A stretch of DNA of 17,705 nt from Cyanobacteria bacterium UBA11153. Its GTDB lineage: Bacteria > Cyanobacteriota > Cyanobacteriia > Cyanobacteriales > Coleofasciculaceae. The position numbers were made by a program, and so were the translations under genes. The notes beneath the pieces were generated by a model. That model had not been told where the DNA came from. It searched no databases and saw only the letters and a program-made list of their open reading frames with translations. Where the stretch lies: the NCBI GenBank assembly GCA_003511885.1, contig DOIX01000064.1:1-17705 (forward strand), read 5' to 3'. Position 1 is the stretch's first letter. The number at the start of each line of letters is the position of its first letter. This document shows, in pieces, positions 12,704 through 17,705 of this stretch.

Positions 12704-15682
12704 TTATTTCCTGTTCTGATATTTTGAGATCAGATCTCTAATTTTCTTGAGTTGAAAACTTTTCGCTAATTGCCTGATTTCCTGGGAAAACTTGTGATAA
12801 GTACTATCAATTTTTTCCAATTCATCAATTTTATCAAAAATAAGTTTAACTCTACCTTTCATGGCGAGATCCCACAAAATATCTAGCTCCTCTTGGGCAG
12901 GTATAACTAATTCGTCTTCTTCTAGTTGAGACTCGTTGTTGTTGGTGAGTTTGACTGGATCTGGTGAATTCTTCAATTCAGGAATATCTTCATAAATCCA
13001 TTCTAATTCTAAATGCTGCTGTAATTTTTGAAATAGTTCTTCAGCTTGGACTGGTTTAGCCAGAAAATCATTTCCACCAGCCGCCAAACTATTTTTTTGA
13101 TCGATATCATAAACACTAGCAGATGAGACAATAATGAGCATCTGCGCCAATTGAGGAGAGTGCCGCATCTGTCGCATCATCTCAAAGCCATCCATCACAG
13201 GCATGACCAGATCGGTGATAATCAGATTGGGACTAATTGCGATCGCGCCCTGTAAACCTTCCTCTCCATTACTAGCTTCAGTTACCTCAAACCCAATCGG
13301 TTGCAGCAAATTAGCAACCACAGAACGATTTTCCCATCGATCGTCTACAATGAGGATTTTCTGACGTTTGCCTTGATAGCCAATAATTTTCCCTCTGACA
13401 ACAACTCTATCCTTCAACATCCATTCTGCGGCTGCCGCTAAATCCACATCAAACCAAAAAATACTCCCCCGATTCAATTCGCTTTCTACTTGGATCTTAC
13501 TACCCATCATCTCGACTATTTTTGCACTAATTGCCAATCCTAATCCCGTCCCTTCTGCCCGATCCTTACTACTACCAACTTGTTCAAAAGGTAAGAAAAT
13601 TTTTTTTAATTCTTTTGGATTCATCCCCGCTCCGGTATCTTCAATTTGAAACCTAATTTTATTGGTTATTGGTTGTTGGTTGTTGCTTGTTTGTTCGGGG
13701 AATGGGTAATTAAGAATAATGGGTGAATTCTGACTTTTGACTTTTGACTTTTGACTTGAGTTGTTGGTTGTTTGTTCGGGAAAGCTTGAATTCTGATTTT
13801 TAGACTTTTGACTTGAGTTATTTGGTTGGGTTTCTGACACAGAAAGATAACCTACTTTAAAGGTTACACCGCCAGTATCGGTAAATTTGATCGCATTACC
13901 GAGTAAGTTGAGTAAAACTTGTCGCAACCGCTTTTCGTCTCCATGAATACCAATTGGCAAGTCGGAAGTAGGTTGATAAATAAATGATAACCCTTTAGCT
14001 TCGGCGCGGATCCGGCACATTTCTACAACACCCTGAAGGAAGGAGGTAAAATGAAAATCTCTGGGCAATAATTCCATTTTCCTAGCTTCAATTTTCGAGA
14101 GATCGAGAATATCATTAATTAGTGTCAGGAGGTGCGTACCGCACTGATAAATAATCCGAATCCCATCTAGTTCCTTTTCTGTCATGGTAGTCGAACGTTG
14201 CAATATTTGAGCATATCCCAAAATCCCGTTGAGGGGAGTGCGCAATTCGTGGCTCATATTTGCCAGAAACTCACTTTTAGCTTTATTTGCCGTATCCGCT
14301 ATTTCTTTAGCAACTTGTAGCTCTCTAGTACGTTGTTTAACTCTCTCTTCCAACTCAGCATTTGTCTGTTGCAAAGCAGTAAAAGATTCTTCTAACTGCT
14401 GTGCCATTTCATTAAATGAATCTGCTAACACTCCTAATTCATGAATACCTAATCGGGATTGATGACTATCTATCTCGAGATTGCGCTCTAATTTTCCCTT
14501 AGCGATTGCCTCAGATGCCACACTCAATTTGAGAATAGGTTTCCCAATCCAACCAGCCGTAAACAGACCCAATACTGTAGCAATAATTAATGCTAAAATA
14601 CAGAGGACAATCGTAGTCCGAGTATTTTCGTTAATTTGTTCCATGAATTGATCTTCCGGAACAACAACTACAATTAGCCAGTCTAATCCTTTATCATTTT
14701 GAAATGGCATTACTTGGAGAAACTGCCGCTTGCCATTAACCCGGAAATCTAACTGTTTCCGATCTTTAATTGGCTCAAAACTACCAAATTTTCTAAACAG
14801 AAATTCCGCAGTTTCACGGGTAATTAGATCGGAGCTTTCCATCGCCTTGAATCGTTCTGATTTTTCCAGATCCCTCGTTTTAAAAGGTTGAGTTGCGCTA
14901 GAAGTAGCCACCATTAAGCCATTCCTTTCCACAATAAACGTCTGGGCTTGTCCAGACTTACTTTTCTGATGGTTAATGGATAAATTTTTCAGAAATTCGC
15001 CAATTTGTGAGAGAGATAAAACAGTACGAGTTACTCCAAAAAAAGTGCCATCTTCTTGATAAAGTGGAGCAATCGCTGCGATCGCTAAAATATCCCGATC
15101 TGGTGAATATCGATATATTTTACTCCAGGTAGGTTTTTGAGCCGCTACTGCTTCTTGATACCAAGGTCGAGATCTGTAATCGTAGTAGGGAATAGACTGC
15201 AATAACCAAGTAGCTTTGCCCCGATTATCGGTACCGTACATATTAATTTGGTAGTTGACAGATTCGAGAATATGTAATGCCCCGTCTTCCATCCGCACCA
15301 CTTCAATATATTTGCCATCCTTAGTCGCAATTGATGTCGCAATCGCGGGAAAAACTTGTAGCTGCTGCCACAAAAAACGCTCTGATTTTGCGAGATTTAT
15401 TAAATCTATATCACCAGTAATAATATTATTAGCATTGATTTGATTAACAAGATAGGGAGTGGCTAAATCCGTATTAAGTTTCTGTTGAATATGAGCCACC
15501 ACTTCCTGACGTAGCTGAGAAGCAAGATCCTTTACCGCCTCTTGTCCATTCCGGAAGGATAGCCAACCAGTTAATCCTACAGCCGTAAATATTTGCAACA
15601 AAAATGGTACGACTAAAACCAATCGTAATGGTAATTTGAAGGAAAGTTGCGAGGCGAGATTGGTGAGAAAATTTAGTGACAT
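12704..15682 (-). CDS. Cache-HAMP hybrid sensor histidine kinase with C-terminal receiver
   Basis: A membrane sensor kinase with its own receiver. TM1 is about residues 18-40 and is followed by [17 protein letters not shown]; the extracytoplasmic double-Cache-type domain (about 41-355) carries [14 protein letters not shown]2 is about 360-380 and the HAMP about 382-435. After a coiled coil come HisKA with [10 protein letters not shown] (H478), the ATPase with N-box GNAIKF, G1 box DTGAGM (D682) and GTGLGL, a receiver with VDD and acceptor D824 in [11 protein letters not shown], and a helical tail of about 60 residues with alternating charges seen in other cyanobacterial kinases. Residues 617-675 are a Ser/Asn/Gln-rich insertion inside the ATPase domain made of two imperfect NNSSQKSK...PEQT units. 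The sensor half is clearly related to that of the kinase-cyclase at 496-4023. The ATG start is sensible. The stimulus is unknown. Confidence 0.93.
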   Translation of the reverse strand: MSLNFLTNLASQLSFKLPLRLVLVVPFLLQIFTAVGLTGWLSFRNGQEAVKDLASQLRQEVVAHIQQKLNTDLATPYLVNQINANNIITGDIDLINLAKSERFLWQQLQVFPAIATSIATKDGKYIEVVRMEDGALHILESVNYQINMYGTDNRGKATWLLQSIPYYDYRSRPWYQEAVAAQKPTWSKIYRYSPDRDILAIAAIAPLYQEDGTFFGVTRTVLSLSQIGEFLKNLSINHQKSKSGQAQTFIVERNGLMVATSSATQPFKTRDLEKSERFKAMESSDLITRETAEFLFRKFGSFEPIKDRKQLDFRVNGKRQFLQVMPFQNDKGLDWLIVVVVPEDQFMEQINENTRTTIVLCILALIIATVLGLFTAGWIGKPILKLSVASEAIAKGKLERNLEIDSHQSRLGIHELGVLADSFNEMAQQLEESFTALQQTNAELEERVKQRTRELQVAKEIADTANKAKSEFLANMSHELRTPLNGILGYAQILQRSTTMTEKELDGIRIIYQCGTHLLTLINDILDLSKIEARKMELLPRDFHFTSFLQGVVEMCRIRAEAKGLSFIYQPTSDLPIGIHGDEKRLRQVLLNLLGNAIKFTDTGGVTFKVGYLSVSETQPNNSSQKSKNQNSSFPEQTTNNSSQKSKVKSQNSPIILNYPFPEQTSNNQQPITNKIRFQIEDTGAGMNPKELKKIFLPFEQVGSSKDRAEGTGLGLAISAKIVEMMGSKIQVESELNRGSIFWFDVDLAAAAEWMLKDRVVVRGKIIGYQGKRQKILIVDDRWENRSVVANLLQPIGFEVTEASNGEEGLQGAIAISPNLIITDLVMPVMDGFEMMRQMRHSPQLAQMLIIVSSASVYDIDQKNSLAAGGNDFLAKPVQAEELFQKLQQHLELEWIYEDIPELKNSPDPVKLTNNNESQLEEDELVIPAQEELDILWDLAMKGRVKLIFDKIDELEKIDSTYHKFSQEIRQLAKSFQLKKIRDLISKYQNRK
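13658..13834 (-). repeat. Repeat-derived insertion inside the kinase ATPase domain
   Basis: This in-frame stretch encodes residues 617-675 of the hybrid kinase. It contains two imperfect copies of a unit reading NNSSQKSK to PEQT plus a partial third, and the DNA holds successive TGACTTT heptamers (plus strand, about 13730-13756) and TTGGTTG/TTATTGG units. It separates the N-box strand from the G1 box. Confidence 0.85.
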
Positions 15683-15744
15683 CGTAAAAAGGCAATTAAC
15701 TCAATAGCTGAAGTGACGATTTATCAACTCAGTTGTTGCTGAAA

Positions 15745-15782
15745 ATGCCAATTTCTATCTTGGAGATTTTGGTGATTGGCAT
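15745..15782. promoter_or_regulatory. Perfect 8-bp inverted repeat upstream of the hybrid kinase
   Basis: ATGCCAAT (15745-15752) and ATTGGCAT (15775-15782) are perfect inverted copies separated by 22 bases, centred about 80 bases before the start codon of the minus-strand kinase. They could be paired operator half-sites or a hairpin. Function is not shown by sequence alone. Confidence 0.4.
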
Positions 15783-15940
15783 TAACTATGGGATTGTTGG
15801 TGTCTTCCCTAAATTCAAGCCGTGCTATAGACAATGAGGATTGCACCCGATTGTGCGATCGTAGCCTTGACGCTATCCGATTAGCTAGAATTGTAATGAA
15901 CTAGATTTTAACTGAGATCTTGCACTGCGATCGGATCTAG

Positions 15941-16001
15941 GGTTGGCAATCCCCACTATAACTCGAAAAGGTGATTTTTACCCAGGTGGGGACTGCCCAC
16001 C
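15941..16001. repeat. Long imperfect inverted repeat element
   Basis: GGTTGGCAATCCCCACT (15941-15957) is complementary, with about two mismatches over 16 positions, to AGGTGGGGACTGCCCACC (15984-16001). The loop of 26 bases holds GGTGATTTTTACC, itself nearly palindromic. The GTGGGCAGTCCCCACC motif resembles dispersed palindromic repeats of cyanobacterial genomes. It is a small non-coding element. Confidence 0.7.
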
Positions 16002-16076
16002 CTAAATTCACTAATATTTTTTACTATCCGATCTGCTATACTTGTAATCAAGTAGATTTGCATAATTTATTGTCTT

Positions 16077-16493
16077 ATGAAATTGAAATCATCACAGGGA
16101 ATAAATCTATTTATTTTCTCTGCTACTCTACTCTTATTAATCCCGATTAACCCTATTACAGCCCTGCCATCTAATCAACCAAAACAACAGATAAACTGTC
16201 GAAATCCTAACAGTAATGTGGAGTACAAAGAGTGTGCTTATAGAGCTTATCAAGCTGCTGATAGAAGACTAAATCAGGTTTATCAACAAGTTATTTCAAC
16301 ACTGAGTGGAGAAGAGAAGCAAAAACTGATTGATGCTGAACTAGCTTGGATTAAATTTCGGGATCTACACTGTGAATTTGAGGTCTACGGCAGTAGAGGT
16401 GGCACTGGTTATGGTGGTTTTCTCAGTGAGTGTTTAGAGCAAGTTACCAGGGAGCGCACTGCTCAATTAGAAACTTTTCTTCATGGTAATTGA
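16077..16493 (+). CDS. Secreted LprI-like (DUF1311) protein
   Basis: A 138-residue exported protein of the DUF1311/lysozyme-inhibitor LprI-like family. A signal peptide is evident: basic MKLKSSQG start, hydrophobic stretch about 11-24 and a probable cleavage near residue 30-35. The mature part has the family pattern of four cysteines (C41, C53, C99, C119) that could form two disulfides, with ADRRLNQVYQQ (61-71), a conserved LIDAELAWIKFRDLHC block (84-99) and ECLEQVTRERTAQL near the end. It should reside in the periplasm or be secreted. Lysozyme inhibition is established only for some relatives, and a cyanobacterial role is unknown. The gene is convergent with nadA and shares no obvious pathway with its neighbours. 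Confidence 0.85.
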   Translation: MKLKSSQGINLFIFSATLLLLIPINPITALPSNQPKQQINCRNPNSNVEYKECAYRAYQAADRRLNQVYQQVISTLSGEEKQKLIDAELAWIKFRDLHCEFEVYGSRGGTGYGGFLSECLEQVTRERTAQLETFLHGN

Positions 16494-16532
16494 AGCTAGA
16501 TAAATATCTCTAATAGTCAGAGAGAGGGGAGA

Positions 16533-16581
16533 AGAATATTTGGCAGTGTACAGTTAACTTTTCCGGCACTACCAATATTCT
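16533..16581. terminator. Hairpin between convergent genes, possible two-way terminator
   Basis: AGAATATTTGGCAGTG (16533-16548) pairs with CACTACCAATATTCT (16567-16581) with one bulge and one mismatch, giving a stem of about 14 pairs and an 18-base loop. It lies midway between the ends of the LprI-like gene and nadA, which face each other. T-runs are absent on both sides, so it is a candidate by position only. Confidence 0.45.
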
Positions 16582-16599
16582 CCTCCACACCCCCACACC

Positions 16600-17571
16600 C
16601 TATACGCTCATCTCCAACATTCGCTGTATCGGTTGTAATGCCGCTAAACGAACGTATTCTGGCATAGTAATTTCTGGCTGACGATTTTTCATTGCCAGAT
16701 ACAACTTTTCTAGAGTATTCAATCGCATAAATGGACATTCATTGCAATTACAATTGTTTGTTCCTGGTGCAGGAATAAACGTTTTCTGAGGATTTTGTTT
16801 CTCCATCTGGTGAATAATCCCTGGTTCCGTCGCTACAATAAATACCTGAGAGGGACTCGTTTTCGTATACTTTAACAAAGCCGTCGTCGAACCAATATAG
16901 TTAGCATGACGCAAAACAGGAGGTTCGCATTCCGGATGAGCAATAATTTCGGCCTCTGGATGTTCAATTTTTAGCTGAACTATGCGCTTTTCCGAAAATG
17001 TTTCATGCACAATACAACTACCCTGCCACAATACCAAATCGCGACCAGTCTGTTCCATCACATAACGCCCCAAATTCCGGTCAGGCGCAAAAATAATCGG
17101 TTGATTTTCCGGAATTTGCTTAACAATTTGTACCGCGTTTGAACTAGTACAAATAATATCGCTCATTGCCTTAATTTCTGCCGAACAGTTGATATAGGAA
17201 ATGACGATATGATCCGGATGTTCTGCTTTAAATTTAGCAAAAGCATCCGGCGGGCAACTATCCGCTAGGGAACAACCTGCATTTAAGTCTGGTAAAAGTA
17301 CCAGCTTATCAGGATTAAGGATTTTGGCTGTTTCCGCCATAAAGTGAACCCCAGCAAAGACAATGACATCAGCATTTGTCTGGGCGGCTTGGCGGGATAG
17401 CCCCAGAGAATCTCCCAGGTAGTCAGCCACATCCTGAATATCAGGATCTTGGTAGTAATGTGCGAGGATAACCGCATTCAGCTCCCGTTTGAGATGGTTA
17501 ATCGCCTCAAACAAGTCATGAGGTACATCGGCAAGGGTTTCGGGCTTGGGAAGGGTGGCAGTCGTAAACAC
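16600..17571 (-). CDS. nadA: Quinolinate synthase
   Basis: Condenses iminoaspartate with dihydroxyacetone phosphate to give quinolinate in de novo NAD synthesis, with a [4Fe-4S] cluster; the protein is cytoplasmic. The family landmarks are all visible: AVILAHYYQ at 33-41 (substrate residues H38 and Y40), DSLGLSRQA at 54-62, cluster cysteine C100 in [21 protein letters not shown] near 129-138, C186 in WQGSCIVHE, and the C-terminal [10 protein letters not shown] with C279 as the third ligand; C274 and C276 are additional. Length (323) is normal. The start is GTG at 17571: an in-frame TAA lies three codons upstream and no ATG follows in the conserved N-terminus. A TATAAT box on the minus strand lies 34 bases upstream. 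It stands alone, with no nadB or nadC in the window. Confidence 0.95.
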   Translation of the reverse strand: MFTTATLPKPETLADVPHDLFEAINHLKRELNAVILAHYYQDPDIQDVADYLGDSLGLSRQAAQTNADVIVFAGVHFMAETAKILNPDKLVLLPDLNAGCSLADSCPPDAFAKFKAEHPDHIVISYINCSAEIKAMSDIICTSSNAVQIVKQIPENQPIIFAPDRNLGRYVMEQTGRDLVLWQGSCIVHETFSEKRIVQLKIEHPEAEIIAHPECEPPVLRHANYIGSTTALLKYTKTSPSQVFIVATEPGIIHQMEKQNPQKTFIPAPGTNNCNCNECPFMRLNTLEKLYLAMKNRQPEITMPEYVRLAALQPIQRMLEMSV

Positions 17572-17605
17572 AGTTTTCAGTTACCGGGATGTGAAGTATT
17601 TGGTA

Positions 17606-17611
17606 ATTATA
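17606..17611 (-). promoter_or_regulatory. Candidate -10 box for nadA
   Basis: On the minus strand a perfect TATAAT lies 34 bases before the GTG start of nadA. No recognisable -35 is found at the usual spacing, and no NadR/NrtR-type operator is obvious. Confidence 0.4.
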
Positions 17612-17705
17612 GTGAAATTTACCAAAAAAAGCATTCTAGGGGAGTGGGAGAGGGGATGCCTTACAGAGAGTGGCATAAAAGTTATAAGCTGCGGCGCATC
17701 TAAAT

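Larger units (their letters stand above)
15683..16076. other. Divergent intergenic region
   Basis: This separates the minus-strand hybrid kinase from the plus-strand LprI-like gene and probably holds promoters for both, but none stands out; TATACT at about 16037 and CATAAT at about 16061 are possible -10 boxes for the plus strand. It contains a palindrome CAACTCAGTTG (15725-15735), the inverted repeat listed at 15745-15782 and the element at 15941-16001. No open frame is convincing. Confidence 0.55.

Noticed and set aside
17449..17703. 84-codon plus-strand frame at the right end
   Set aside because: Mostly antisense to the N-terminus of nadA and its promoter; no family resemblance.

Overview
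The window looks like chromosome from a filamentous, probably non-heterocystous cyanobacterium. The support is ten copies of the cyanobacterial octamer GCGATCGC (HIP1), an AT-leaning base composition, many heptanucleotide tandem repeats of the STRR kind, and gene families typical of cyanobacteria (Cache-HAMP hybrid kinases, a kinase-cyclase fusion, Uma2/DUF820, DUF29, a cyanobacterial-type TrmB). The genus is inference.

Layout. Positions 1-495 hold no convincing gene. The plus strand then carries a 1175-residue sensor kinase/response regulator/adenylate cyclase fusion (496-4023), a MotA/TolQ/ExbB-type proton channel subunit without an ExbD partner (4142-4795), two tandem Uma2 nuclease-family paralogues (4945-5586 and 5632-6273), a B12-binding-type radical SAM protein with a DUF4070-like tail (6445-8040), a PMT-type membrane glycosyltransferase (8149-9624) and a DUF29 protein (9701-10186). 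The minus strand then carries, in transcription order, a Cache-HAMP hybrid histidine kinase (15682-12704), a receiver-histidine kinase protein (12530-11139) and the tRNA m7G46 methyltransferase trmB (11004-10351). A secreted LprI-like (DUF1311) protein lies at 16077-16493 on the plus strand, convergent with nadA, quinolinate synthase (17571-16600, minus).

Functionally the main theme is signalling. Two long sensor kinases share a recognisably similar extracytoplasmic sensor and membrane region but differ in output: one ends in a cAMP-forming cyclase, the other in a receiver plus an uncharacterised helical tail, and it is followed by a receiver-kinase that could continue a phosphorelay. The remaining genes are unrelated housekeeping or accessory functions.

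The most unusual aspect is the density of heptamer repeats and where they sit. Arrays begin directly after a stop codon (motA-like gene), end on a start codon (first Uma2 gene), contain a stop codon (receiver-kinase), and have become coding sequence at the C-terminus of TrmB, the N-terminus of the glycosyltransferase and inside the ATP-binding domains of both large kinases. No tRNA, rRNA, CRISPR array, insertion sequence or phage gene was seen.
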